This document shows positions 8,089 through 15,498 of a DNA stretch of 34,839 nt, in pieces. How positions within the stretch are numbered: position 1 is the first letter of the stretch; each line of letters opens with the position of its first letter. Under the pieces are notes generated by a model that worked only from the letters and a program-made list of their open reading frames with translations, was not told the DNA's origin and did no database searches. Source of the stretch: an uncultured Lachnotalea sp. (GTDB lineage Bacteria > Bacillota > Clostridia > Lachnospirales > Lachnospiraceae); contig CAOKOS010000024.1 in the NCBI GenBank assembly GCA_948470255.1, positions 1 to 34,839 on the forward strand, written 5' to 3'. The translations under genes and the position numbers were made by a program.

Positions 8089-8097
8089 GATTGATTT

Positions 8098-8832
8098 TTA
8101 ACTGCGCCCAATACCGATTGCCATATTTAAAAGCCAGACTTTTCCGGCTCCGGCCGCCAAAAGAGCCTCCGTACATGCCTGCGCTGTGGCGCCTGTAGTA
8201 TAAATATCGTCTACCAGGAGCAGATTTCCCATGCCCTTGCAGTCCCTGGCCATAAAAGCGCCGGCTGCGTTCTTCTGACGCGCCTCATATCCCAGTTTCT
8301 TCTGGGCCTGTGTGTCTTCCACACGGGAAAGAACCATTTTTACCGGAATGGAAAGACGCCAGGAAAGCTCTTTTGCCAAAAGTTCTGCCTGATTGTAACC
8401 CCTTTCCCTATACCGTTTCCGGTGGACAGGGACAGGCACCAGAGCAGAAGCCCCGAACCTTAAAATTTTCTTTCCGTGGCGCCTGGCCATTTCTCCTGCC
8501 AGAAAGCCGGCATATTCCCGGCGGTTTTTATATTTAAGCCCCGCCATCAGCTTCTTTGCCGTTTCATTATAATTGAGCAGGGCTACCCCACCGGAAAAAG
8601 ATTTCTCATGGCGCATACAGTCCAGGCAGTATTCCTCCGCCCCAAAACTGTCAAAACCGCCTTTTTCCATTTCTTTTCCGCAGCGCATACACACGGGCTG
8701 GCTCACAAAGGACAGCTTATCCTGGCAGCCTCCACAAATGCGAAAAGGGCCGAAAGGCAGAACTTCATTGCAGACAGGACAGCGCCTGGGGTAAATAAAA
8801 TCAAGAATCAATCTATACTCCTTTCTCCCCAT
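8098..8832 (-). CDS. comFC: ComF-family phosphoribosyltransferase-like protein
   Basis: ComFC is a competence and recombination protein that helps uptake of single-stranded DNA. N-terminal zinc-finger cysteines are seen as CPVCNE, CGGC, CMRC and CLDC within the first 85 residues. The PRPP-binding loop LLLVDDIYTTGATAQ lies near the C-terminus. The 244-residue length is typical. GGAGG lies 6 bases before the ATG at 8832. It is preceded by recD2 with a 45-base gap, so both probably share a transcript and a role in DNA recombination. No other competence gene is in the window. Confidence 0.9.
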   Translation of the reverse strand: MGRKEYRLILDFIYPRRCPVCNEVLPFGPFRICGGCQDKLSFVSQPVCMRCGKEMEKGGFDSFGAEEYCLDCMRHEKSFSGGVALLNYNETAKKLMAGLKYKNRREYAGFLAGEMARRHGKKILRFGASALVPVPVHRKRYRERGYNQAELLAKELSWRLSIPVKMVLSRVEDTQAQKKLGYEARQKNAAGAFMARDCKGMGNLLLVDDIYTTGATAQACTEALLAAGAGKVWLLNMAIGIGRS

Positions 8833-8877
8833 ATGCAGCCTCCAGACAGGACATTCAAAACCTGCTTGGGTTCCAAA

Positions 8878-11088
8878 TCATAATTCCTGCAAACGCCTGT
8901 CCAGGCTGGAATAACGTTTTTGCTCCGTTTCATTGGAGGCCATGGCAAGGAAAGTTTCTGGAAGCCCCACGATGCAGACACAGGATTTGGCCCTGGTCAC
9001 CGCTGTATAAAGGAGATTTCTGGTCATCAGCATCCGCGGGCCCGAAAGCAGCGGAATAACCACTGCCGCATACTCACTGCCCTGGGCTTTATGAATGGTA
9101 ATGGCATAAGCCAGCTCCAGCTCATGAAGCCCGTCAAAGTCATATGTAACCACCTTTCCTTCATCAAACTCTACTTTCACTTCCTCCGCAAACGTATTGA
9201 TTTCTTTTATAATGCCGATATCCCCGTTGAAAACCCCCGTTCCTGCATCGGTTGTAGTTCCATACATCCCGGGGATTTCCCACTCCAGCTGGTAATTATT
9301 TTTAATCTGCATGACCTTATCGCCTTCGCGGAATACCCCCTGGCCCCATTCCTTCTCCGCCTTTTTTCCATCCGGAGGATTTAAAAATTCCTGAAGGATT
9401 CTGTTGAGCCGCTCCACTCCCAGGATTCCCTTCCGCATGGGGGCCATCACCTGAATGTCATACATAGAAACGCCCAAATAACCGGGCAGCTTATTACACA
9501 TCAATGTAATCGCTGCATTGATCACTGAATTGGCGTCTGAACGGTTTACAAAAAGAAAATCCCGGCTCCTGGACTTTGGGTCAACTGGTTCCCCGCGGTT
9601 GATTTTATGGGCGTTTATAATGATGTCACTGGCTTCTGCCTGCCTGAAAATCCTGGTCAGGCACACCACATGGAACCGGCCTGACTGGATAATATCTTTC
9701 AGCACATTGCCAGGACCCACGCTGGGAAGCTGGTCTTTGTCCCCCACCAGAATCAGCCGGGCGCCGGAAGGAACCGCTTCCAAAAGAGAATCCATAAGCT
9801 GTATATCCACCATGGACATTTCATCTATAATGACCACATCGGCCTCCAGGGGATTATTCCTGTTTCTGGAAAAACGCACTTCCGCAGAAGACTCTTCCTG
9901 GATACCGGAAAGCTCCAACAGCCGGTGGATGGTACGCGCTTCATGGCCAGTGGCTTCCGCCATCCGTTTGGCTGCCCTTCCCGTAGGCGCCGCCAGCTCC
10001 ACCTCAAGACCTTCCATCTCAAAAAAACGGATTAATGCCTTGATCGTTGTGGTTTTTCCTGTGCCCGGCCCGCCGGTAATCACCAAAACTCCCCTTCCTG
10101 CTGCCTGTAAAACCGCCTCCCTCTGCTTCTCATCCAGGCTCCTGCCTTCCTCTTTCTCGATCCTTAAAAGCCTGGAAAGGGCTTCCCCCTCCGCCATTTC
10201 CCAGGAGAAATCCAATTCTAAAAGCCTCTTTGCCACTGTCATTTCCATGTAGTAATATCTGGCCGCATAGACAATGGGACCCTGCTCTTCCTTTTTCACA
10301 ATCAGCCGTTTGTCCATTACCAAATCCATCACGTAATCCTCAAAAGAAAGGACTTCCACGCCCAAAAGCTGATTTGTCTCCTCCCTGAGCTTTTCCATGG
10401 GAAGATAAACATGGCCTCCGGTAATTGCCTGAAGAAGAGTATACAAAATCCCGCTTTTCACCCGATAATCAGAATCTGCCCTGATTCCCGCTTTTGCGGC
10501 AATATCATCTGCAATCTTAAATCCGACTCCGGCAATATCATCTGCCAGGCGATACGGATTCTGCTCAATAATTGTATAAAGCTCAGATCCGTATTGCTTA
10601 AATATTTTACCTGCCAGGTTCAGGGATATCCCATACTTCTGTAAAAACAACACTGCCTGGCGCATATCGCGTTTTTCCGCCACCTGGCTCCCAAACTCCA
10701 TAGCCATCCTCTCACTGATCCCTTTTACCTGAACCAGCCGTTCCGGCTCCTCCTCCAATATCCGAAATGTCTCGCTGCCGAATTTTTTCACAATCCTGGA
10801 CGCCAGGGCCGGCCCAATCCCCTTCACGGCCCCGGAACTCAAATACTGCATGACAGACATGGTATCTTCCGGCGCCTGTACCTCATACTGTTCCACCAGG
10901 AGCTGCTCCCCATAAAGCGGGTGATTTTTCATGGTGCCTTCCGCTGTTATGTACTCCCCTTCTTCCAACATGGAAAGGGCGCCTACGATAACCGTCTCCT
11001 CCCCACCGTTAAAAATTTCCACGACAGAATAACCATTTTCCTTATTTCGATATACGATTTTGCTGACATAGCCTGAAATGGTTTCCAT
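8878..11088 (-). CDS. recD2: RecD2-type ATP-dependent 5'-3' DNA helicase
   Basis: Superfamily 1B helicase that unwinds DNA 5' to 3' and acts in repair of damaged forks, outside any RecBCD complex. It has an N-terminal OB-like segment (SGYVSKIVYRNKENGYSVVE), helix-hairpin-helix repeats between about 85 and 210 (VKGIGPALASRIVKKFG; ISERMAMEFG; IAGVGFKIADDIA), Walker A GGPGTGKTT at about 339-347, Walker B IIDEMSMVD, RIFRQAE, and the C-terminal YAITIHKAQGSE and TAVTRAK motifs. At 736 residues it is full length. Start at 11088 has AGGAGG upstream. The region before it holds the MITE-like element and no obvious promoter. Confidence 0.96.
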   Translation of the reverse strand: METISGYVSKIVYRNKENGYSVVEIFNGGEETVIVGALSMLEEGEYITAEGTMKNHPLYGEQLLVEQYEVQAPEDTMSVMQYLSSGAVKGIGPALASRIVKKFGSETFRILEEEPERLVQVKGISERMAMEFGSQVAEKRDMRQAVLFLQKYGISLNLAGKIFKQYGSELYTIIEQNPYRLADDIAGVGFKIADDIAAKAGIRADSDYRVKSGILYTLLQAITGGHVYLPMEKLREETNQLLGVEVLSFEDYVMDLVMDKRLIVKKEEQGPIVYAARYYYMEMTVAKRLLELDFSWEMAEGEALSRLLRIEKEEGRSLDEKQREAVLQAAGRGVLVITGGPGTGKTTTIKALIRFFEMEGLEVELAAPTGRAAKRMAEATGHEARTIHRLLELSGIQEESSAEVRFSRNRNNPLEADVVIIDEMSMVDIQLMDSLLEAVPSGARLILVGDKDQLPSVGPGNVLKDIIQSGRFHVVCLTRIFRQAEASDIIINAHKINRGEPVDPKSRSRDFLFVNRSDANSVINAAITLMCNKLPGYLGVSMYDIQVMAPMRKGILGVERLNRILQEFLNPPDGKKAEKEWGQGVFREGDKVMQIKNNYQLEWEIPGMYGTTTDAGTGVFNGDIGIIKEINTFAEEVKVEFDEGKVVTYDFDGLHELELAYAITIHKAQGSEYAAVVIPLLSGPRMLMTRNLLYTAVTRAKSCVCIVGLPETFLAMASNETEQKRYSSLDRRLQEL

Positions 11089-11118
11089 CTGGTTTTTCCT
11101 CCTGTAAAACGAAATTTC

Positions 11119-11220
11119 CTAATATAAATCTGAATCTATATATGCCCGGCTTCCTCTGCTGCATCTTGCCTCATCCATGTTGATTTTGGGTTTTGTTGCG
11201 CCGTCTGCCGCCGCTTTCAT
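11119..11220 (-). other. Possible 33-residue reading frame inside the MITE-like element
   Basis: A frame from an ATG at 11218-11220 to TAG encodes a hydrophilic peptide containing ATKPKINMDEAR. There is no good ribosome site. The same seven residues KPKINMD are encoded at 21804-21851 with third-position changes only across that stretch, which hints that the piece was once coding. It reads across one terminal inverted repeat. I do not recognise the source protein. Confidence 0.3.
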
Positions 11221-11316
11221 AGAAGCTTGTCAGCAATGATAGCCGGAGCTAGATTCACAAAACCTGCAAAATCTACCTATCGGATAAGAATAGAGACAGC
11301 AGGGGAAGCCGGGCAT
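11142..11316. mobile_element. MITE-like element with 20-bp terminal inverted repeats
   Basis: The arms at 11142-11161 and 11297-11316 are inverted copies (ATGCCCGGCTTCCYCTGCTG in reading both inward) with one mismatch in 20. The interior of 135 bases has no transposase. Direct repeats CTATA occur at 11136-11140 and 11317-11321, consistent with a 5-bp target duplication if one base is allowed between repeat and arm. It occupies most of the mreB-recD2 spacer. It could instead be a long RNA hairpin. Confidence 0.45.
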
Positions 11317-11369
11317 CTATAATCCAGATATTCTGCAACAACCCCCATTTACCCCGGCTGATACACGGA

Positions 11370-12368
11370 TCAGTCGGAATCTCTTTGACCATGCATAAAC
11401 TCAATAAATTTCCCGGTACCGATGGCCACTGCCGTCAGCGGCTCTTCGGCAATCACCGTATTGATTCCTGTCTTTTCCTCTAAAAGGGAATCCAGGCCGC
11501 TCAATAGGCTTCCGCCTCCAGTCATGACAATCCCCCTGTCATATACATCCGCTGCCAATTCCGGGGGCGTCCGCTCCAATACATTGTGTACAGCATCCAC
11601 AATCTGCATGGCAGGCTCACGAAGTGCTTCCAGAGTCTCGTCAGAAGTAATCGTAATGGTTTTGGGAAGCCCCGTCACCAAATTCCGGCCGCGGACATCC
11701 ATGGCCACCAATTCTGGACGCTTGTAGGCGCATCCGATCTGGATTTTGATCTCCTCTGCCGTCCGCTCACCAATCAGCAAATTGTGTTTCTTCCTCATAA
11801 AACGGACAATGGCCTCATCAAAATCATCCCCAGCCACCTTCACCGATGTGCTGACTACCGTTCCGCCAAGGGAAATCACCGCGATATCTGCCGTACCGCC
11901 GCCGATGTCCACAATCATATTTCCACACGCTTTGGAAATATCAATTCCCGAGCCAATGGCCGCCGCCACAGGCTCCTCAATGATGGAAACCTCCCTGGCC
12001 CCCGCTTGGTAGGTGGCATCTTCCACTGCCTTTTTTTCCACCTCAGTGGCTCCGCTGGGAATACAGACACTGATTCTCGGCTTCCGAAGAGTTTTCTTCC
12101 CCAAGGCTTTGCGAATAAAATACTTTAACATTTTTTCCGTCACGGTATAATCAGAAATTACACCCTGACGTAAAGGACGAACCGCCACAATATTTCCCGG
12201 AGTCCTTCCAATCATCAGACGTGCTTCCTCCCCAATGGCTTTGATCTGATTACTGTCTCTGTCAAAAGCCACTACAGAGGGTTCTTTTAAAACGACGCCC
12301 TTCCCTTTTATATAGACCAGTATACTGGCGGTTCCCAAATCAATTCCGATATCCGTTGACAATAACAT
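11370..12368 (-). CDS. mreB: MreB/Mbl-type bacterial actin, rod-shape determining protein
   Basis: Forms ATP-dependent filaments under the membrane that guide side-wall synthesis. Actin-fold phosphate loops are seen at the N-terminus (DIGIDLGTASILVY) and centre (NMIVDIGGGTADIAVISLGG), with the adenosine motif near the C-terminus (GIVMTGGGSLLSGLD). The 332-residue length is standard. AGGAGG lies before the ATG and a sigma-A promoter at 12414-12441. In Bacillus the spoIIID gene is followed by mbl; here spoIIID lies upstream on the same strand with two membrane-protein genes between, so this is probably the mbl-type paralogue rather than the mreBCD copy, since mreC and mreD are absent. Confidence 0.95.
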   Translation of the reverse strand: MLLSTDIGIDLGTASILVYIKGKGVVLKEPSVVAFDRDSNQIKAIGEEARLMIGRTPGNIVAVRPLRQGVISDYTVTEKMLKYFIRKALGKKTLRKPRISVCIPSGATEVEKKAVEDATYQAGAREVSIIEEPVAAAIGSGIDISKACGNMIVDIGGGTADIAVISLGGTVVSTSVKVAGDDFDEAIVRFMRKKHNLLIGERTAEEIKIQIGCAYKRPELVAMDVRGRNLVTGLPKTITITSDETLEALREPAMQIVDAVHNVLERTPPELAADVYDRGIVMTGGGSLLSGLDSLLEEKTGINTVIAEEPLTAVAIGTGKFIEFMHGQRDSD

Positions 12369-12413
12369 CTTCTTTCCTCCTATGCTTTACGCTGCCCGTT
12401 TCCAATCCTTTAT

Positions 12414-12441
12414 ATTATAAACAATTTTTCCGGTTTTTCAA
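12414..12441 (-). promoter_or_regulatory. Sigma-A-type promoter of mreB
   Basis: Minus strand TTGAAA, 16-base spacer, TATAAT, about 46 bases upstream of the ATG. Confidence 0.65.
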
Positions 12442-12546
12442 TTCCCTTTTCAAAACTCTCACGAAATTTTGGATTTCCATAAAATTTCTTTTATGTTCTT
12501 AATGTTTTTTTCATAGACTGAACATATTTTGGTCACATTTTAACCG

Positions 12547-12667
12547 TATACTATAGGCATACCAATCGAGGTTGGTATAAACAAGCTTTTTCATACTCAC
12601 GCCCGGCAGCCAAAAGCTGCCGGGTCCCCCCCTTAAGATTCCACCCTGTAAAAAGGGTGTTTTTTTA
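12547..12667 (+). ncRNA. Candidate small RNA with C-rich patch, upstream of mreB
   Basis: A -10 box TATACT (12547-12552, weak -35) is followed by three perfect hairpins: ATACCAA/TTGGTAT at 12559-12578, CCCGGCAGC/GCTGCCGGG around CAAAA at 12602-12624, and CACCCT/AGGGTG with seven T at 12642-12666. Between the second and third lies an unpaired run of seven C, the sort of patch with which RsaE/RoxS-type regulators of Gram-positives bind ribosome sites. No plus-strand gene lies before the terminator, so it must end an RNA. The predicted transcript is about 110 bases. It does not match a riboswitch class that I know. Confidence 0.5.
12642..12667 (+). terminator. Rho-independent terminator of the candidate small RNA
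   Basis: 6-bp stem CACCCT/AGGGTG, six-base loop, then seven T. Also lies just beyond the 3' end of the minus-strand CmpB-type gene, but the T run is on the plus strand only. Confidence 0.7.
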
Positions 12668-12682
12668 TTATGTATTGGGAAA

Positions 12683-13708
12683 TTATTTTTTACTCTTCTT
12701 CCGTTTTTCCTGTCTGCGTTTTTCATACCATTTTAATTGTTCTTCACGCACCTGGAAAAACTCTTCTTTAAACTTCCTGGATGTAGCCGTCGGGTTCCGG
12801 CGGAACATTTTCAGCTTCAGATAAGCCATCCGCTCCTTCTGAGATTCATTTTCCCGTTTCAAAGACTTCAGCCGTTCACTCAAACCTGACAATACACGGA
12901 TTTCTTCTTTCTCCTGTTCATCCCCTGTCTTTGTCAAAGCTTTCACACATTCATTCATCGCTTCAACCAATGTATTCAAATATTCTCCAGCTGTATCCGC
13001 CAACATATTCAAACGTTCTCCAGCCGCATCCGCCAACATATTGAGTTTTTCTCCGGCTACTGTTTTTCTGGATTCCATACGCTTGTCCCCAAGGGAATCC
13101 AGCCAGTTCTCCCGCAAATGCCCCAGCCGTTCCGAAAGCTGCTCCTGCACCTCTCTAAACTCTTTCTTAAAGCGCGCCTTGGCATCCAGCATGTCCCGTA
13201 TCCCAAGTGCAACTTTCACAGACACCACCGTATCGCTTATAAATAGAATTGATACCACAATTACAACCGTTAAAACAACCGCCCAGGGAAGGCTCAGAAC
13301 AAATTTTTCCACTGGTTTATGAATATACTGATTTAAAAGTACAGTAAAAAATCCCCAGCACAGGGAAGATGACAGACATATAACCCCCCTGTAGTTGAAT
13401 CTCTGATTGCTGTAGTCCCAATATTTTACTTTAAAAATAGCTTCCATGGCAAGGCCCACCACCAGTTCCAGAACTGTGGCGCCCATCATACCAGCCAAAA
13501 ACATCCATAAAATATGCGTCCGGAGCCTCATGGTCACAAGTACCATAACTACTGCCCCTGAGCCGTAAATCGGCAGCATGGGGGAGTGAAGAAATCCCCT
13601 GTTTACAAAACGGCGTTTTCTGAGAGATACGTATGTGCTTTCAAAACACCAGCCGAAAAAACAGTATATATAAAAAAACAGCAGCCACTGCTGAAAGGTA
13701 TAATTCAT
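12683..13708 (-). CDS. CmpB-type (PF06541-like) membrane protein with long coiled-coil tail
   Basis: Family members are called putative ABC transporter type IV permeases, but function is not established. The N-terminal part has about five membrane segments (QQWLLFFYIYCFFGW, VVMVLVTMRL, FLAGMMGATVLELVVG, LCWGFFTVLL, AVVLTVVIVVSILFISD), with the family-like YWDYS near residue 96 and FNYRG near 104. After about residue 165 the protein is hydrophilic, charged and helical: an 11-residue motif (AGE-LNMLAD-) is repeated three times, then an R/K-rich end. The hendecad repeat suggests a right-handed coiled coil. A consensus promoter at 13730-13758 and an AGGGGG ribosome site support the start at 13708. 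Role unknown; location between spoIIID and mreB may hint at the envelope. Confidence 0.8.
   Translation of the reverse strand: MNYTFQQWLLFFYIYCFFGWCFESTYVSLRKRRFVNRGFLHSPMLPIYGSGAVVMVLVTMRLRTHILWMFLAGMMGATVLELVVGLAMEAIFKVKYWDYSNQRFNYRGVICLSSSLCWGFFTVLLNQYIHKPVEKFVLSLPWAVVLTVVIVVSILFISDTVVSVKVALGIRDMLDAKARFKKEFREVQEQLSERLGHLRENWLDSLGDKRMESRKTVAGEKLNMLADAAGERLNMLADTAGEYLNTLVEAMNECVKALTKTGDEQEKEEIRVLSGLSERLKSLKRENESQKERMAYLKLKMFRRNPTATSRKFKEEFFQVREEQLKWYEKRRQEKRKKSKK
12974..13062. repeat. 33-bp tandem repeat within the CmpB-type gene
   Basis: Units start at 12974, 13007 and 13040. The first two are nearly identical (3 differences in 33) and the third is partial and diverged. Each unit codes for 11 residues of the coiled-coil region, keeping the frame. 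Confidence 0.8.
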
Positions 13709-13729
13709 TTTTTTGCCCCCTGTATTTCC

Positions 13730-13758
13730 AGTCTAGTGCATGTACCGTCGTCTGTCAA
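13730..13758 (-). promoter_or_regulatory. Sigma-A consensus promoter of the CmpB-type gene
   Basis: Minus strand TTGACA, 17-base spacer, TAGACT; start near 13723 gives a leader of about 15 bases with the ribosome site only. Confidence 0.75.
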
Positions 13759-13996
13759 CCTAAAACCCTGGTGAAAAGCCAGTTTATCCCCGAAAAAAGA
13801 ATTTGGGTTTCCCTCCCCTGTAGTTTTCTTGACAGGAGCCTCCAAAAAACTGACAGAGGCTCCTCCACCGCCTCTTTTGAACCGTTTTTCTGCGTCCCAT
13901 GTACCGCAGCCCGGACCGGAAGAATTCCGGCAGCCCGCAGTGGTAACGATTGGCATCCCCTCTATTATATAAAGCTCTCTCTAATGGGCAGAAGAT

Positions 13997-14013
13997 TCGA
14001 CCAAAATCGACCA
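13997..14013. promoter_or_regulatory. Tandem TCGACCA heptamers, possible operator
   Basis: TCGACCA at 13997-14003 and again at 14007-14013, a period of 10 bases, one helical turn. Located about 30 bases upstream (minus-strand sense) of a TATAAT. Could bind a response regulator; no partner is identified. Confidence 0.3.
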
Positions 14014-14090
14014 TTTTGTTTCATTTTTGTAAAATTCTTCAAAAATTGCAAAAAATCCTTTTTCAATCACTCTTTTGTCTTTCCTATTTC

Positions 14091-15104
14091 TTAAGCCGGA
14101 AGATTCGCATCCACAAACCTCTTCTTTACCAATAAAAAGTCTTCCATATCCATCAGGATATGGTATAGCACTGCCCGGTTTTCAAATTCTTCCACACTTT
14201 CCGGCAAAGGTTCTCGTCTGATATCCGCAAAAATTTCCTCCAGTCGTTCCAGCTGAGGCTCCGGCACATTCAGTTCCAACACAAAATCCGCCATGTAAAG
14301 CATGTAGTCTGCCACCAGTTTCGCCTGATCTGGCATCATACGAAGCCGCCTCATTTCCGAATGGAGATTGTAAAGCACTTTACACTGATCCATACGCATC
14401 TCAAAATAATCAATATAATAACCTGGATTGGAATTAAAAGAATTTTCCTGATACTCATAAGATTCCTGCGTATATTCGTGGATTTTCTGCTCCAGTTTAC
14501 AGATGTGATCCCAAACATCCACCTCCATGGCTTTTTGGGACAGATATGCCGCTGCTTCTCCAAGAATAAACTGCATCTGTTCCTCGATATAAGCCATCTG
14601 TTCCCGCAAATGTTCCTTCTGGCTGCGGTTATGGTGAAACAGATTCAGCACAAATGCAATAACACTTCCAATGAAAACCAGCAAAAATTCGTTGAGGAAA
14701 AAATCAGGACTAAAATCAAGGGTTGTCAGAAAATGGGTTCCGATTACTGCATTGACTGACAGTGTCGTCATCCAGCCAGACATTTGGCACATTAGGACTG
14801 TCAAAAAAATAAAGACTCCGAATGCAAGCCACTCGCTCCGCAATGGGATAAATGTCATCCAGGCAAAAAGGACAACAACGCCAAAAGTCACAAAACGGGC
14901 GAGAGCCAGCTTAATCGTCCCCCGCTTTGTAGTCACCAAAGTCAATAATGTGGTAATTCCCGCCGAAGCCGAAAACTGCAGCTTCAGAAGCTCCGCCATA
15001 TAAATGGCAATACTGCTTCCCACTGCAATTTTCGCGGCAAGCATCAACATCTTAATGGCCTGCCTTTTCGCAGGCATCTTTATCCTTTTCAAATGTACTC
15101 CCAT
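14091..15104 (-). CDS. ArAE-family (aromatic acid exporter-like, DUF939) membrane protein
   Basis: The N-terminal half has five or six membrane segments (KIAVGSSIAIYMAELL; FVTFGVVVLFAWMTF; LAFGVFIFLTVLMCQMSGW; FFLNEFLLVFIGSVIAFVLNLF). The C-terminal half is a helical cytoplasmic domain rich in E, Q and Y (from about residue 160), matching the two-part build of YqjA-like proteins. Length 337 is usual for the family. Substrate is unknown; aromatic carboxylic acids are only the family name. The start is uncertain: ATG at 15104 has AAGG 7 bases upstream, and an ATG at 15077 has its own AAAAGG. A promoter at 15172-15201 and a possible 21-residue leader frame precede it. Confidence 0.82.
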   Translation of the reverse strand: MGVHLKRIKMPAKRQAIKMLMLAAKIAVGSSIAIYMAELLKLQFSASAGITTLLTLVTTKRGTIKLALARFVTFGVVVLFAWMTFIPLRSEWLAFGVFIFLTVLMCQMSGWMTTLSVNAVIGTHFLTTLDFSPDFFLNEFLLVFIGSVIAFVLNLFHHNRSQKEHLREQMAYIEEQMQFILGEAAAYLSQKAMEVDVWDHICKLEQKIHEYTQESYEYQENSFNSNPGYYIDYFEMRMDQCKVLYNLHSEMRRLRMMPDQAKLVADYMLYMADFVLELNVPEPQLERLEEIFADIRREPLPESVEEFENRAVLYHILMDMEDFLLVKKRFVDANLPA

Positions 15105-15154
15105 TCCCCATCCTTTTCCCTGTACTCTATTTTCGACTGTTTTTCTTCAGGCAT
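15089..15154 (-). CDS. Possible 21-residue leader peptide before the ArAE gene
   Basis: ATG at 15154 with AAGGG five bases upstream encodes a very charged peptide (MPEEKQSKIEYREKDGEWEY, then one residue). Its TGA lies 12 bases before the internal ATG at 15077 and overlaps the annotated start region of the ArAE gene out of frame. It lies directly after the promoter at 15172-15201. Either a small gene coupled to the transporter or a chance frame; composition looks protein-like. Confidence 0.35.
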   Translation of the reverse strand: MPEEKQSKIEYREKDGEWEYI

Positions 15155-15171
15155 ATAAACCCTTATTTAAT

Positions 15172-15201
15172 ATTATACCATCGTGGCCTCTACAAAGTAA
15201 A
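15172..15201 (-). promoter_or_regulatory. Sigma-A-type promoter of the ArAE gene, overlapping the end of spoIIID
   Basis: Minus strand TTTACT, 18-base spacer, TATAAT. The -35 box lies inside the last codons of spoIIID, so vegetative transcription of the downstream genes can be independent of sporulation. Confidence 0.55.
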
Positions 15202-15471
15202 TACGTGATCGTCTTTTGACGGAACCTGATGAAGATATTTTTCTTTCGTTGCCATCCCCCCCCTGATGTGACGTTCTGACTTATTGACGTCCAGCACAAG
15301 GCGGGCCCTGGAGGCAAGTGTGGGATTAATCCGCATAAGGCGGTCCGTGACATCTTTATGTACTGTACTTTTGCTGATTCCAAATTTCTTTGCGGTCTGC
15401 CGCACGGTCGCGTTGGTTTCAATAATATAAGTGGCAATCTCCACTGCCCGTTCTTCAATATAATCTTTCAA
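15190..15471 (-). CDS. spoIIID: Sporulation transcriptional regulator SpoIIID
   Basis: DNA-binding regulator of mother-cell genes that activates or represses many sigma-E targets and prepares sigma-K expression. The N-terminal helix-turn-helix is clear (TVRQTAKKFGISKSTVHKDV, residues 22-41), preceded by MKDYIEERAVEIA and followed by RLMRINPTLASRARLVLD and RHIRGGMATKEKY, all typical. Length 93 is normal. The start codon is TTG at 15471; AGGGG lies upstream, and the homologous N-terminus M-DYI-ER confirms it. A sigma-E-type promoter lies at 15499-15525. Confidence 0.96.
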   Translation of the reverse strand: MKDYIEERAVEIATYIIETNATVRQTAKKFGISKSTVHKDVTDRLMRINPTLASRARLVLDVNKSERHIRGGMATKEKYLHQVPSKDDHVFTL

Positions 15472-15498
15472 GGCTTAGCCCCTGCAACTGTTTTTTAC

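Larger units (their letters stand above)
13709..14090. other. Spacer with hairpin, promoter and tandem heptamer, no gene supported
   Basis: About 380 bases between the ArAE and CmpB-type genes. It holds a perfect 8-bp hairpin GGAGCCTC/GAGGCTCC near 13835-13867, a sigma-A promoter at 13730-13758, a TATAAT on the minus strand near 13965, and the direct repeat TCGACCA at 13997 and 14007. A minus-strand frame 13705-13956 of 83 residues exists, but it contains the promoter and has no proper ribosome site. Confidence 0.5.

Noticed and set aside
9518-10252. 244-residue plus-strand frame opposite recD2
   Set aside because: Shadow frame; serine/leucine-rich reverse complement of the helicase, no promoter or ribosome site.
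12601-12667. T-box or riboswitch leader read on the minus strand (AGGGTGG present)
   Set aside because: The AGGGTGG lies at the start of the would-be structure, no specifier stem or NACCGCG follows, and no biosynthetic gene is downstream.
12511-12726. 71-residue minus-strand frame with an internal MKKLVYTNLDWYAY start
   Set aside because: It runs antisense through all three hairpins of the candidate small RNA and overlaps the end of the CmpB-type gene; no ribosome site before either Met.
13705-13956. 83-residue minus-strand frame upstream of the CmpB-type gene
   Set aside because: It contains the consensus TTGACA/TAGACT promoter and a hairpin, its GAGGGG touches the ATG with no spacing, and I know no such protein. 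Kept as spacer.
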